Shown one piece after another: positions 42,524 through 51,457 of a DNA stretch of 64,000 nt. How positions within the stretch are numbered: the stretch's first letter is position 1; each line of letters opens with the position of its first letter. The position numbers and the translations under genes are program-made. This stretch comes from Brevibacterium sp. W7.2 (GTDB taxonomy: Bacteria > Actinomycetota > Actinomycetes > Actinomycetales > Brevibacteriaceae), in NCBI RefSeq assembly GCF_018137945.1, contig NZ_CP073089.1, positions 2,046,001 to 2,110,000 on the forward strand, given 5' to 3'. The notes under the pieces were generated by a model. That model saw only the letters and a program-made list of their open reading frames with translations. It was not told where the DNA came from and did no database searches.

Positions 42524-43465
42524 TCAGCTGTCGTCGGCCGCGGTGGCCGCCTCGGCGGTGTCGGAGGCCTCCGCGGGAGCGGCGCCGGACAGGGTGCGAC
42601 GCGGGATGACGACGACGGGCACCGGAAGCACGCGCAGGAGGCGGCGGGCCCGGGCACCGATGAACACGCGCCCGTGACCGAGCCGGCTCGAGCCGATGAA
42701 GGCGAGCTCACCGGAGATCCATTCGACGCTCTCGGCGGCCTCTTCGATATCGGCGCCGGCCTCCGAGACGACGGTGGCCCGGCCGGAGGCGAAGAGGTCG
42801 GAGGCGCGACCGGCGAGCATCGCTCCGCCGAACTCCTCGGCGAACTCGGTGACCTCGGCGACCTCGTCCTCGGCCATGCCGTCGTTCTCGATGAGCGCGA
42901 GCAGACGGAGGGGCACGTCGAAGGCGGTCGCGGCTTCGATCGCCGAGCCGACGAGGGCGGCAGCACCGGGACGGGCGCCGAAGAGCGCAGTGATGCGCGA
43001 GACCGGGCCGATGTCCGAGCGCCCGGCCGGGGCGAGGACGACGGGGACCTCGGAGGAGTGGAGCAGCGAGGTGGCGACCGTGCCGATGCGGAACTGGCGC
43101 ATGAGCGTCGTCGCACGCGCGCCGATGACGATGGCGACGGCGTCCTCGTCGGAGGCGACCTCCATGAGCCCTTTCGACTCGTTCGTCGCGGTGTGGATGA
43201 CACCGCGGGCGGCGATGTCGTCGGGGATGAGCGCGAGGGCCTCCTCGAGCCAGTCGTCGAGCTGCTGGGCGACGATTCCCGTGCCGTCCTTGGGGATCGA
43301 CCCGGCGGCGTGGAACGTCGAGGTCTCCGGCCGGATGATCGTGACCACGAGTTCGACGGCGACGGAGCGGGCGATCGAGATCGCCAGGGAGATGGCGTCG
43401 CGTCCGCGGTCGGTGGCGATGTAGCCGACGACGAGGCGCGGCAGGGAGGCAGCGGATTCTGACAT
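42524..43465 (-). CDS. tandem universal stress protein (UspA) domains
   Basis: ATG 43465 has AGGAG six bases upstream; the product has 313 residues. Domain 1 (residues 1-150) begins LPRLVVGYIATDRGRDAISL and ends VIGARATTLMRQFRIGTVAT then SLLHSSEVPVVLA, keeping a partly degenerate ATP-binding loop. Domain 2 (160-300) ends FIGSSRLGHGRVFIGARARR then LLRVLPVPVVVI. An acidic Ala-rich tail follows. Soluble protein, probably nucleotide-binding, stress- or growth-phase-linked. Confidence 0.85.
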   Translation of the reverse strand: MSESAASLPRLVVGYIATDRGRDAISLAISIARSVAVELVVTIIRPETSTFHAAGSIPKDGTGIVAQQLDDWLEEALALIPDDIAARGVIHTATNESKGLMEVASDEDAVAIVIGARATTLMRQFRIGTVATSLLHSSEVPVVLAPAGRSDIGPVSRITALFGARPGAAALVGSAIEAATAFDVPLRLLALIENDGMAEDEVAEVTEFAEEFGGAMLAGRASDLFASGRATVVSEAGADIEEAAESVEWISGELAFIGSSRLGHGRVFIGARARRLLRVLPVPVVVIPRRTLSGAAPAEASDTAEAATAADDS

Positions 43466-43761
43466 GGAGGACTCCTGGCTGGTAGCGGTTCTCTCAGCGA
43501 TTCTACGTGGGCGCAGGCGGTCCGCGCTGGGCATTCCGCACATGGCGACATGTGGGTCTGCGCACAATGCCGACGACACGGATAATGACCGGCGGAGAGA
43601 TAAAGTTCAGCAATTCTGACCAGAAGTCCCACAACACGATGAGACTGTGATAACTTCGAGAGTGCAATTACGGATTCGCACCCATAAAGAATTGCATTGT
43701 TCCCCATGAGCACTGACGCCGCTCATCGACGATCCACGACCATGAAAGGAGTGCAGCTGAG
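43466..43761. other. gene-free region with AT-rich leader
   Basis: Between usp and the peptide ORF the sequence drops in GC. GATAACTT at 43634-43641 may be a -10 region. GCAATT / AATTGC form an inverted repeat around 43670-43699, in what would be the leader of the peptide ORF. No other frame is convincing. Confidence 0.35.
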
Positions 43762-43863
43762 ATGAATATCTTCGACATCTTCCGCCCCGTCTTTCCGGAC
43801 TCCGACATCCGTCCGACGACGCTCGCTGCCTGCTCGGTCGGCGGACTGGGACTCGACGGCTGA
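43762..43863 (+). CDS. 33-residue peptide ORF, possible signal or modified peptide
   Basis: ATG 43762 follows AAAGGAG by ten bases and opens 33 codons: MNIFDIFRPVFPDSDIRP, then TTLAACSVGGLGLDG. The first twelve residues make a short amphipathic helix; the end has two Thr, one Cys, one Ser and a Gly-rich tail. A seven-codon frame (43742-43765) starting at ATG 43742 overlaps its start in ATGA. A GCCGGC hairpin lies 30-50 bp after the stop. No modification, protease or export gene is adjacent, so a RiPP or pheromone role is a guess; it may be a leader peptide. Confidence 0.4.
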   Translation: MNIFDIFRPVFPDSDIRPTTLAACSVGGLGLDG

Positions 43864-44142
43864 TCCTTCCAGCCTGACTCGTCTTCTTCCGCCGGCACTC
43901 TGAACGCCGGCGATTCCACTGCGCCTCGCGCATCGCACGCCCCCGTGGCCCTTCACGCCCGGACTGTGATCCTCACGTCCTCCCTGTGATCGTCGCGCGG
44001 CACGGTGCCGATGTCTCGGAATTCTGTTCAGCGAGCATTTCACCTCATTGCTTCTCGTGCATTGCTGCACGGTCGAAACAGTGAGTTTCACTCAACACTC
44101 TTCTGGGGATTTCCCCTGCCCGAAAACAATTGAGGACTAATC
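43864..44142. other. gene-free region
   Basis: This stretch holds a GCCGGC-based hairpin near 43890-43913 and AT-rich sequence around 44020-44130 that probably contains the promoter of the next small gene. I see no supported coding frame. Confidence 0.35.
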
Positions 44143-44370
44143 GTGTCGACAACATTTGCATTCACCTTTCCCAGACGGGTCGCGCTGTCAGCGGGTCTGC
44201 GCCTGGTCCGCTGGGCTCGGCGCCCGCACGTCGCGTCAGCTGCGGTCACGCAGCGCGACGTCGACCGTCGCATCGCCGAGGTCAGCAGCCTGGCCGCCCG
44301 GGAGGAACTGGCCCGGCGCCGCGAACGCGACATCGCGCGCTATCTCTGGCACGTCCGCCCGTTCGTCTGA
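44143..44370 (+). CDS. small basic hypothetical protein
   Basis: GTG 44143 has GAGGA six bases upstream. The 75-residue product is strongly basic: FTFPRRVALSAGLRLVRWAR, then a helical RDVDRRIAEVSSLAAREELA and RRRERDIARYLWHVRPFV. It may be a nucleic-acid- or membrane-associated peptide. I recognise no family. Confidence 0.55.
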   Translation: MSTTFAFTFPRRVALSAGLRLVRWARRPHVASAAVTQRDVDRRIAEVSSLAAREELARRRERDIARYLWHVRPFV

Positions 44371-44495
44371 GCGGTCGCGGGCCCGCGGCCGGTCGAACCC
44401 TGGTCGCGGGCCCGGTGTCACCAGCAACGTGCGGTCTGCCATCGGCGTCACCAGCGCCTTTCCGCGGGATGTGCCGAGCGTCACGCACCGCCGAT

Positions 44496-44524
44496 TTGGC
44501 GCACAGCCCGCGCCTGAGTAATAT
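44496..44524 (+). promoter_or_regulatory. tRNA-Ala promoter
   Basis: TTGGCG (44496-44501) and TAATAT (44519-44524) are spaced by 17 bases, ending 13 bases before the tRNA. Confidence 0.7.
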
Positions 44525-44537
44525 TGATCAGGCAAGC

Positions 44538-44610
44538 GGGGGTATGGCGCAGTTGGTAGCGCGTCTCCATGGCATGGAGAAGGTCAGGGGTTCGAATCCC
44601 CTTACCTCCA
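44538..44610 (+). tRNA. tRNA-Ala(GGC)
   Basis: This 73-nt tRNA has acceptor GGGGGTA / TACCTCC, discriminator A, D-arm GGCGCAGTTGGTAGCGC, anticodon stem TCTCC/GGAGA with loop ATGGCAT (anticodon GGC), and T-arm AGGGGTTCGAATCCCCT. No CCA is encoded. Confidence 0.95.
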
Positions 44611-44618
44611 CCGCAGGG

Positions 44619-44652
44619 CGAAGGCCCCGGACGAATGAGTCCGGGGCCTTCG
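44619..44652. terminator. bidirectional hairpin terminator
   Basis: The 14-bp stem CGAAGGCCCCGGAC / GTCCGGGGCCTTCG has loop GAATGA. It lies between tRNA-Ala and the convergent ogt gene. Confidence 0.8.
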
Positions 44653-44691
44653 TCGTTCCACCGAGGCCGTCGTTCCCGCGACGGGCGCCTG

Positions 44692-45216
44692 TCAGCCGGC
44701 TGACCGCTCGAGGTCGAGCAACGTCTGCTTCCTCTCCTCGCCCCACGCATACCCGGTGAGCGCACCTCCGGCACCGATGACCCGGTGGCAGGGGACGATG
44801 ATGCTGATCGGGTTCTTCCCGTTGGCCGCCCCGACGGCACGCGCCGCGGTCGGGCGCTCGATCCATCCCGCGAGTTCGCCGTAGCCGGCGGTCTGACCGA
44901 AGGGAATCGTCGTCAGGGCCTCCCACACCTGCAGCTGGAAGTCGGTGCCGAGGGGGGCGAGCGGCAGGGTGAACTCTGTCCGCTCCCCCGCGAAGTACTC
45001 CCCCAGCTGCGCTCGCGCCGCGACGAGGACGTCGAGGTCGGGGTCCTCGACCGGGTCGGCGCCGGTGCGCACCGTGAGGCGGTCGAGGACCTCGGCGAAT
45101 CCGTCGAGGTAGGCACCGGTGAGGCTGGTCCCGTCCGAGGTGAGCAGGATCTGCCCGACGGGTGAGTCGATGATCGAGTAGATGAGGACGTCGGTCCTCG
45201 GAGTCGTGAACGTCAT
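44692..45216 (-). CDS. ogt: methylated-DNA-protein cysteine methyltransferase
   Basis: The 174-residue protein has the methyl-accepting cysteine in [20 protein letters not shown], preceded by the helix-turn-helix [16 protein letters not shown] and [11 protein letters not shown]. It takes the O6-alkyl group from guanine onto itself in a single-use reaction. It lies 90 bp downstream of the AdaA-AlkA gene in the same direction, so the two form an alkylation repair operon. Confidence 0.93.
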   Translation of the reverse strand: MTFTTPRTDVLIYSIIDSPVGQILLTSDGTSLTGAYLDGFAEVLDRLTVRTGADPVEDPDLDVLVAARAQLGEYFAGERTEFTLPLAPLGTDFQLQVWEALTTIPFGQTAGYGELAGWIERPTAARAVGAANGKNPISIIVPCHRVIGAGGALTGYAWGEERKQTLLDLERSAG

Positions 45217-45306
45217 GGTCGTTCCTCTCAGTGGGATGGATGGTGTGGTCGACGGTGCCCTGCCGTCATGGCAGCGGGGTCGCCTGCGGTGAGACCTTCT
45301 CTGCAG

Positions 45307-46761
45307 TCAGGGACCCGGCGCGACTGATCGGGCGTGGAGGGCCCAGAGCAGATGGGTGAGATACGACCGCCACGGGCGGACCCGGTCGAGGTCGGGCAGC
45401 CCCCGCGCTCCGGCGTCGGCGGTGAGATCCTCAAGCGCCTTCCGCACCCCGAGGTCGGAGCCGAGGAGGACATCGGGATCGCCGAGGGCGCGCATCCGGA
45501 TGTAGCCGACGCTCCACGGCCCGACGCCGGGCAGCGCGAGCAGTCTCACCGCGGCCTCCTCCCGGTCGCAGCCGGCACCGAGGTCGATGTCGCGCCGTGC
45601 GAGCGCCTCGGCGAGGGAGCGCAGCGTGGCGATGCGCTTGGCCGGCAGCGCCCACGCGTCATCGGGCACCTCCGCGATCGCCTCGGCGCTCGGGAACACC
45701 CGATCGACGGCACCCGTGCGCATCTCGGTGGGAAGCGTCTCACCGGTGGACTCGACGAGGCGGGTGAGATGGGTCTGGGCGGCGCGGATCGAGATCTGCT
45801 GGCCGAGCACGGTGCGGACGGAGAGCTCGACCGGATCGCCGTGCCCCGGTGAGCGGATGCCCGGCACGAGGGCGGCAAGGTCGCTCAGCCCCGCCTCGGC
45901 GAGGGTCCCGTGGACGGCGGCGGGGTCCGCGTCGAGATCGAGAATCCGGCGTGCCCGCGCCACTGCCGCACCGAGGTCGCGGGTGTCGGCGAGGTGGAGA
46001 CGGCAGCTGACGAAGTCCCCGGTCCCGGCAGCGAGCGATATCACGGCAGGCCCGTGGGCGAGGCGCAGCGACCGGGTGTAGCGCCCGTCCCCGACCTCCT
46101 CGATGCCCGGAACACTGCGGGCGGCGAGATAGGCGACGAGGTGGTCGAAGTCGAACGGGGGCCGGTACGCGAGCCGGACGACGAGGTCGTCGCCGCGCGG
46201 CACCCGCGAACCGGTGCGCAGCCGCCCGGGGGCCAGACCGTACGTGTCCCTGAACGTGTCGTTGAACTGCCGGATGCTCGAGAATCCCGAGGCGAAGGCG
46301 ATCTCGCTCATCGTCAGCGTCGTCGATTCGACGAGGGTGCGCGCGGTGCGGACCCGCTCGCTGCGGGCCAGCGCCAAGGGCCCGGCCCCGAGTTCGGCGT
46401 GGAGGACCCGGCCGAGCTGCCGGCTGCTGTAGCCGAGTGCCGCGGCCAGTCCCGAGACGCCGGACCGGTCGACGAGGCCGTCGCGGATGAGCCGCACCGC
46501 TCGGGCGCTGACATCGGCGCGGACATCCCAGTCCGGGGACCCGGGACTGACATCGGGTCGGCACCGCTTGCACGCCCGATAGCCGGCCTCGACGGCAGCG
46601 GCAGCGGTGGGATAGAACGTGACGTTCTCCCGCATCGGCGTGCGCGCCGGGCACGAGGGGCGGCAGAAGATCCGCGTCGTCGACACGGCGGTGAAGAACA
46701 TGCCGTCGAAGCGCCGGTCGCGGCCTGCGACTGCCTGATAGCACTGATCCGTGGAGAGCAT
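45307..46761 (-). CDS. AdaA-AlkA fusion: methylphosphotriester sensor and 3-methyladenine glycosylase
   Basis: ATG 46761 gives 484 residues. Residues 1-75: Ada zinc domain with the four cysteines in RIFCRPSCPARTP and ACKRCRP; one of them accepts methyl from DNA phosphotriesters. Residues 80-185: AraC-type HTH (ALGYSSRQLGRVLHAELG, IAFASGFSSIRQFNDTFRD). Residues 195-480: AlkA with its N-terminal fold and HhH-GPD (LPGVGPWSVGYIRMRALGDP, then the catalytic Asp in LLGSDLGVRKAL). One protein senses methylation, activates its operon and removes the damaged base. Known as Ada/AlkA in actinobacteria. Confidence 0.92.
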   Translation of the reverse strand: MLSTDQCYQAVAGRDRRFDGMFFTAVSTTRIFCRPSCPARTPMRENVTFYPTAAAAVEAGYRACKRCRPDVSPGSPDWDVRADVSARAVRLIRDGLVDRSGVSGLAAALGYSSRQLGRVLHAELGAGPLALARSERVRTARTLVESTTLTMSEIAFASGFSSIRQFNDTFRDTYGLAPGRLRTGSRVPRGDDLVVRLAYRPPFDFDHLVAYLAARSVPGIEEVGDGRYTRSLRLAHGPAVISLAAGTGDFVSCRLHLADTRDLGAAVARARRILDLDADPAAVHGTLAEAGLSDLAALVPGIRSPGHGDPVELSVRTVLGQQISIRAAQTHLTRLVESTGETLPTEMRTGAVDRVFPSAEAIAEVPDDAWALPAKRIATLRSLAEALARRDIDLGAGCDREEAAVRLLALPGVGPWSVGYIRMRALGDPDVLLGSDLGVRKALEDLTADAGARGLPDLDRVRPWRSYLTHLLWALHARSVAPGP

Positions 46762-46793
46762 AGGACCATTCTGCTCTCCTGCACGGTACGGTG

Positions 46794-47750
46794 CTAGCGG
46801 TTTTCGGACATCGCAGTGCGGGGAACGATCCGCGGCACGAGCCACACGAGGGCGACCATCGTGACGAGTTCGATGAGTGTCTGGGTGACGACGGCCGCGG
46901 CGCCCAGGCCGTCCGGATCGACAGCGCGGACGAGAGGCAGCATGACGAGCGAGTTCCTCGTCACTCCGGTGAAGATCAGGGCCCGCCGCTCCCCCGGCTC
47001 AGGCAGACTCGCCCGGCCGACGAGCCATCCGATGCCCGTCATCACCACGGCGAAGACGATGAAGGAAAGGGCCGCGGCACCGAGGTCGGAGAGATGGGGA
47101 AGGACGACGGCCGCCTCGGCGGCGGCGACAACGGCGAGGGTGAGGAGCATGAGCGGCGTCATCGCCGCGGTCGCTCCGGTGAGCACGCGCGCGGCCCCGG
47201 GCGACCGGGCTGCCGCGACCTGAAGGAGAGCCGCGGCGAGGAGCGGGACGATGATGAAGACGACGAGCGCCCAGAGGAAGGGGCCGGGGGTGAGGGCCGC
47301 GGTCGCGTCCTCGCCGAGGATGACCCGCAGCCACACCGGGAGCAGGAGGATCTGGGCGAGCATGAGGACGGGGGTGAGCACGAGCAGCCTGTCCGCGGCG
47401 CCTCCGGCCAGCCCGGTGAAGACGATGACGTAGTCGATGCACGGGGTGAGCAGGACGATGAGCACCGGGACGACGACGGGGCCCGGCAGGGGCACAGCGA
47501 GGTGGATGCCCGCGACGACGAGAGGGACGACGAGGAAGTTGAGTCCGAGGACCGTGAGCGCGAAGCGCGGCCTCCCGAATGCGCGTGCCACCCCGGGCAG
47601 CGGGATGGTGGCGAACGTCGTGAAGAGCAGCAGGACGAGCACCGGGGTGACGAGCTGTCCGGCGAGGTCCCCGGCACCGGGGATCAGGGTGCCGGCGAGG
47701 ATGCCGACGGCCACGGCACCGAGGCAGCCGAGCGTCTGCCAACCGGTCAC
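46794..47750 (-). CDS. BASS/ACR3-like membrane transporter
   Basis: GTG 47750 overlaps the MocR stop in GTGA; the product has 318 residues and about ten helices. VLLLFTTFATIPLPGVARAF, NFLVVPLVVAGIHLAV, LLTPCIDYVIVFTGLAGGAA and TRNSLVMLPLVRAV follow the bile acid:sodium symporter superfamily, close to arsenic resistance proteins (ACR3 side branch). The Cys in LTPCIDY corresponds to the conserved ACR3 cysteine. Operonic with a MocR regulator, so the substrate may be an organic anion rather than arsenite. Confidence 0.78.
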   Translation of the reverse strand: MTGWQTLGCLGAVAVGILAGTLIPGAGDLAGQLVTPVLVLLLFTTFATIPLPGVARAFGRPRFALTVLGLNFLVVPLVVAGIHLAVPLPGPVVVPVLIVLLTPCIDYVIVFTGLAGGAADRLLVLTPVLMLAQILLLPVWLRVILGEDATAALTPGPFLWALVVFIIVPLLAAALLQVAAARSPGAARVLTGATAAMTPLMLLTLAVVAAAEAAVVLPHLSDLGAAALSFIVFAVVMTGIGWLVGRASLPEPGERRALIFTGVTRNSLVMLPLVRAVDPDGLGAAAVVTQTLIELVTMVALVWLVPRIVPRTAMSENR

Positions 47751-49198
47751 GCGACGATCCGCGCGCGTTCGTCGGGGATGGGACCGGGCATCCGCAGGGC
47801 GTCCTCCCACGCCGCGGCCAGGCGCGGGGCGACCTCGGCCAGCTCCGCCTCGGCGACGGTGTAGGGGAGGCGGATCCACCGGTCGAGCCCGCCGATCGGG
47901 GCGAAGTTCGGACCCGATGCCAGGGTGACGCCGTGCGCGCGGGCCGCGGAGACGAGCGCCCCGGAGCGTTCCTCGGGCAGCCGCGCCCACAGCGCCATGC
48001 CGCCGCCGGGCACGGCGACCTGCCAACTCGGCAGGTGGGTGCGCACGTCGGCGACGAGGCGGTCACGGGCCGCGGCGAGCCGAGCTCGCATCTGCGCGAC
48101 GAGCTCATCGTGGTTGCGCAGGAGTTCGACGGCGACGAGCTGCTCGAGGACGGGCGCTCCGAGGTCGAGAGTGAGGCGGACGACGGCGGCTTCCTCCATC
48201 CGGCCGGCCGGCACCCGCATCCAGCCGACCCGCAACCCGCCCCAGAAGATCTTGCTCGTGCTTCCCACGGCGATCGAGTCGGGGGCGAACACCGACAGGG
48301 GCGTCTGTCCCGGCGTGCCGTCGAGGCCGAGCTCGACGAGCGACTCGTCGACGACGGGAACGACTCCGGATCTCCCGAGCTCCTCGGCCAGCACTGCGCG
48401 GTCGGCATCGGGCAGGAGCGCCCCGGTGGGATTGTGGAAGTCGGGGATGAGATAGGCGGCGCGCACGCGGTTCTCGCGCATCGTCTGCCCCATCGCCCTG
48501 ACGTCCCAGCGGTGGCGGCCGTCGTCGTCGACCTCGAGCGGGTAGGCGACGATGCGGGCGCCGGCGCCCTCGATCGTCGCGATCGCGTTCGGGTAGCTCG
48601 GGCTCTCGACGAGGACGCCGCCGGACCCGCCGAGCAGGGCGCGGATGCCGATCGCCGCGCCGCCCAGGGCGCCGGAGGTGATGAGGATGTCGTCGGGGCG
48701 GGTCGGCAGACCGCGCTGCGTGTAGCGAGCGGCGACGAGTTCGCGCAGCGCCGGGATGCCCGAGGGATAGTAGCCGGTGCCCGGCAGATACGCGTGGACC
48801 TGCGAGACCGCCCGCTCATAGGCGTCGACGAGCCCGAGCGGTGCGACCGTGGCCGTGCACGTGAGATCGATCGAACCCGCCGTCGGCTCCGTCGGGGAGA
48901 GCAGGTGGTCGATGCGACCGCCGGGCACCTCGGGAAGTTCGACGAGGCTGCCCGACCCTCGCCGCGTGCGGACGAACCCGAGTTCCCGCAGCCGAGCGTA
49001 CGCCCGCGACGACGTCGTCCGGGAGAGGTCGAGAGCGGTCGCGAGTTCGCGTTCGCTCGGCAGGCGGACGCCGACGGGGATGCGGCCATCGGAGACCGCG
49101 TGGGCGATCGCCCCGGCCAGCGACTCATAGGCCGGCGGCGCGAACGGGCCGGTGCCGATGATCCGGGCCAGCCGGCGGGCTCCCATCGCAGTCGTCAT
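47747..49198 (-). CDS. MocR-family (GntR plus aminotransferase) regulator
   Basis: ATG 49198 gives 483 residues. Residues 15-85 are a GntR winged helix (LPSERELATALDLSRTTSSR). Residues 110-475 are a fold-type I aminotransferase domain, with the PLP lysine in AVGSTSKIFWGGLRVGW and the phosphate/pyridoxal contacts ITSGALGGAAIG and DFHNPTGALLP. MocR proteins use PLP as effector. The divergent gene encodes a YczE-type protein, a pairing seen repeatedly in actinobacteria, and the operon partner is the transporter above. Confidence 0.88.
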   Translation of the reverse strand: MTTAMGARRLARIIGTGPFAPPAYESLAGAIAHAVSDGRIPVGVRLPSERELATALDLSRTTSSRAYARLRELGFVRTRRGSGSLVELPEVPGGRIDHLLSPTEPTAGSIDLTCTATVAPLGLVDAYERAVSQVHAYLPGTGYYPSGIPALRELVAARYTQRGLPTRPDDILITSGALGGAAIGIRALLGGSGGVLVESPSYPNAIATIEGAGARIVAYPLEVDDDGRHRWDVRAMGQTMRENRVRAAYLIPDFHNPTGALLPDADRAVLAEELGRSGVVPVVDESLVELGLDGTPGQTPLSVFAPDSIAVGSTSKIFWGGLRVGWMRVPAGRMEEAAVVRLTLDLGAPVLEQLVAVELLRNHDELVAQMRARLAAARDRLVADVRTHLPSWQVAVPGGGMALWARLPEERSGALVSAARAHGVTLASGPNFAPIGGLDRWIRLPYTVAEAELAEVAPRLAAAWEDALRMPGPIPDERARIVA

Positions 49199-49214
49199 GG
49201 AACCACTTTGTCGC

Positions 49215-49241
49215 AATTGGCTATTTTCCGCAATGCCAATT
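49215..49241. promoter_or_regulatory. inverted repeat between mocR and yczE-like gene
   Basis: AATTGGC (49215-49221) and GCCAATT (49235-49241) are perfect 7-bp arms 13 bases apart in the 113-bp divergent gap, together with the direct pair CGCAATT/CGCAATG. It is the likely MocR operator controlling both directions. Confidence 0.6.
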
Positions 49242-49311
49242 CGCGTCATCATGGTGAGACGCCGCACTCCCGTGCGGTCCTCCGCCGAAGACCGACCCGA
49301 AAGTCCACGCC

Positions 49312-49983
49312 ATGGCCTCGACTCCCCCACCGCGCCGCGAACTCGCCAACGTCGGACCGCTCCAGCAGCTGTCCGGGGGACGGCTCCCCCGCCGTCTCGT
49401 CCAGCTGCTCGTCGGCCTCTACCTCTACGGTGCGTCGATGGCGATGGTCGTCGTCGCCGGCCTCGGCATGATTCCGTGGGACGTGCTCCATTCGGGCATC
49501 CTCAGGCACGTCCCGCTGACGTTCGGCACGATCATCACGATCACCTCGGTGCTCGTCCTCCTCGCCTGGATCCCGCTCAGGCAGATGCCGGGCCTGGGCA
49601 CGGTGCTCAATGCCCTGCTCATCGGTCCGGCCCTCGACGTCACCCTGCTCTTCCTGCCGCAGCCCGAGGACCTGGGGTGGCGGATCGTCCTCCTCGTCTC
49701 CGGCGTCGTCCTCAACGGGGTCGCCTCGGCGATGTACATCGGCTCGCAGTTCGGACCGGGGCCGCGCGACGGCCTGATGACGGGGCTCTCCCGGGTCACC
49801 GGGCGCTCGATCCGGCTCGTCCGCACGCTCATCGAGGTCACCGTGGTCGCCGTCGGGTGGGCGCTCGGCGGGGTCATCGGGATCGGCACCGCGCTCTACG
49901 CGCTGAGCATCGGACCGATCACACAGGCGCTCCTGCCCGTCTTCACCGTCGAGCTGCGACCTGGCGGGACCGACCGGACCTGA
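49312..49983 (+). CDS. YczE/YitT-like membrane protein
   Basis: The 223-residue protein has five or six helices and the family pattern LVQLLVGLYLYGASMAMVVV, LGMIPWDVLHSGILR, ITSVLVLLAWIPLRQMPGLG, and GPGPRDGLMTGLSRVTGRSI. The function of YczE/YyaS proteins is unknown. Divergent from mocR, which suggests regulation by PLP or by an amino compound. No good ribosome site precedes ATG 49312. Confidence 0.82.
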   Translation: MASTPPPRRELANVGPLQQLSGGRLPRRLVQLLVGLYLYGASMAMVVVAGLGMIPWDVLHSGILRHVPLTFGTIITITSVLVLLAWIPLRQMPGLGTVLNALLIGPALDVTLLFLPQPEDLGWRIVLLVSGVVLNGVASAMYIGSQFGPGPRDGLMTGLSRVTGRSIRLVRTLIEVTVVAVGWALGGVIGIGTALYALSIGPITQALLPVFTVELRPGGTDRT

Positions 49984-50028
49984 CCGGGCCCGACGGCGAT
50001 CGGCCAGGCAACACAGGGCCCGAGAACG

Positions 50029-50072
50029 CCGACGGCGCCGCCCTCCCTGCATCGGGAGAGCGGCGCCGTCGG
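50029..50072. terminator. bidirectional hairpin terminator
   Basis: The long stem begins CCGACGGCGCCGC and ends GCGGCGCCGTCGG, with inner CTCCC/GGGAG and loop TGCATC. It lies between the YczE-like gene and the convergent decarboxylase gene. Confidence 0.8.
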
Positions 50073-50083
50073 ATGAGGCGGGC

Positions 50084-51457
50084 TCACTCCATGGTGTCGA
50101 GGATGTCGACGAGGTCGTCGAAGGTCGTGAGCGGATTGACGATCGCGAACCGCGCGTTCGGGCGACCGTCGTGGGAGCTGGGGACGACGAAGGCCCGCTG
50201 CTCCTCGAGCAGCTTGTCCGACCAGGCGTCGTAGTCCTCGCGCTCCCAGCCGACGCGTTCGAAGACGACGACGGAGAGCTCGGGGTCGCGCACGAGGCGG
50301 AGGTTCGGCCGCTTCTTGATCTCCGTGCTGATCTGCCGGGCGAGATCGATCGAATGGCTGATCGCGTCGCGATAGGTCTGCGCGCCGTAGGTCGCGAGCG
50401 AGAACCACAGGGGCAGGCCGCGCGGGCGGCGCGTGAGCTGGATGGCGTAGTCCGAGGGACTCCACTCATCGGACTCGGTGAGGGTGTCGAGGTACTCCGC
50501 CTTCTGCGTGTGGGCGCGCCGGCCGTTGCGGGGATCGCGGTAGATGAGCGCACACGCGTCGAAGGGGGCGAAGAGCCACTTGTGCGGGTCGACGATGACG
50601 GAGTCGGCCCGTTCGACACCGGCGAACTTGTGCTTGGCGAGCGGTGAGAGCATCGCGGCGAGCCCGTACGCGCCGTCGATGTGGAGCCAGAAGTCGAAGT
50701 CGTCCTTGAGAGCGGCGATTCCGGCGATGTCGTCGATCGTCCCGAAGTTCGTCGTCCCCGAGGTGGCGACGACGGCGATGACGGCGTCGCCGTGCTCCTC
50801 GAGCGCCTCCCGGACGCCCTCGGGTCGGAGGATTCCCGACTCATCGGTGGGCACGGGGGCGATGTCGACGTCCATGACGTCAGCGGCGGACTTCACCGAG
50901 GAGTGCGCCTCGGCGCTGCAGACGATGACCCACCGGCCCGGACGCGTGTCGCCGAGTTTCGCCTTCTGCGCCTCCCGGGCCGCGACGAGCGCGGAGAGGT
51001 TGCCGATCGTCCCGCCCTGGACGAACACCCCACCGGCGGTCTTCGGGAGGCCGAACTCCGAGGCGAGCCACGACAGCACTTCGTTCTCGGCGTGGACGAC
51101 TCCGGCGCCTTCGAGCCACGATCCTCCGTAGAGGGCGCTCGCGGAGACGACGAGGTCGAAGGCCACGGCGGCCTTCGTCGGGGCGCTGGGGATGAAGGAG
51201 AGGTACTTCGGGTGGTCGGTCGTGATGCACGCGGGGGCGAAGATGTGCTCGAAGATCGCGAGTGCGCGCGCCGATCCGAGGCCCTCCTCGCTGATCGTCG
51301 GTCCGGCCAGCCGCGTAAGCTCGGAGTCCTTCATCGGGTGGTCGAGCGGGGTGTCGACGGCGAGGGTGCGCCGCCGTGAGTAGTCGAGCACGAGGTTGAC
51401 GAGATTGCGGGTCTCATCGGAGACGACGTGCATGCGGTCGTGGGGAGTGTCGGTCAT
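50084..51457 (-). CDS. PLP-dependent group II amino acid decarboxylase
   Basis: ATG 51457 after GGAGG gives 457 residues. FVQGGTIGNLSALVAARE binds the PLP phosphate, FWLHIDGAYG carries the pyridine-nitrogen Asp, and SVIVDPHKWLFAPFDAC has the Schiff-base lysine. Overall like aromatic-L-amino-acid/diaminobutyrate decarboxylases; the substrate cannot be fixed from sequence. It is divergent from the carnitine operon, with an inverted repeat in the gap. Confidence 0.88.
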   Translation of the reverse strand: MTDTPHDRMHVVSDETRNLVNLVLDYSRRRTLAVDTPLDHPMKDSELTRLAGPTISEEGLGSARALAIFEHIFAPACITTDHPKYLSFIPSAPTKAAVAFDLVVSASALYGGSWLEGAGVVHAENEVLSWLASEFGLPKTAGGVFVQGGTIGNLSALVAAREAQKAKLGDTRPGRWVIVCSAEAHSSVKSAADVMDVDIAPVPTDESGILRPEGVREALEEHGDAVIAVVATSGTTNFGTIDDIAGIAALKDDFDFWLHIDGAYGLAAMLSPLAKHKFAGVERADSVIVDPHKWLFAPFDACALIYRDPRNGRRAHTQKAEYLDTLTESDEWSPSDYAIQLTRRPRGLPLWFSLATYGAQTYRDAISHSIDLARQISTEIKKRPNLRLVRDPELSVVVFERVGWEREDYDAWSDKLLEEQRAFVVPSSHDGRPNARFAIVNPLTTFDDLVDILDTME

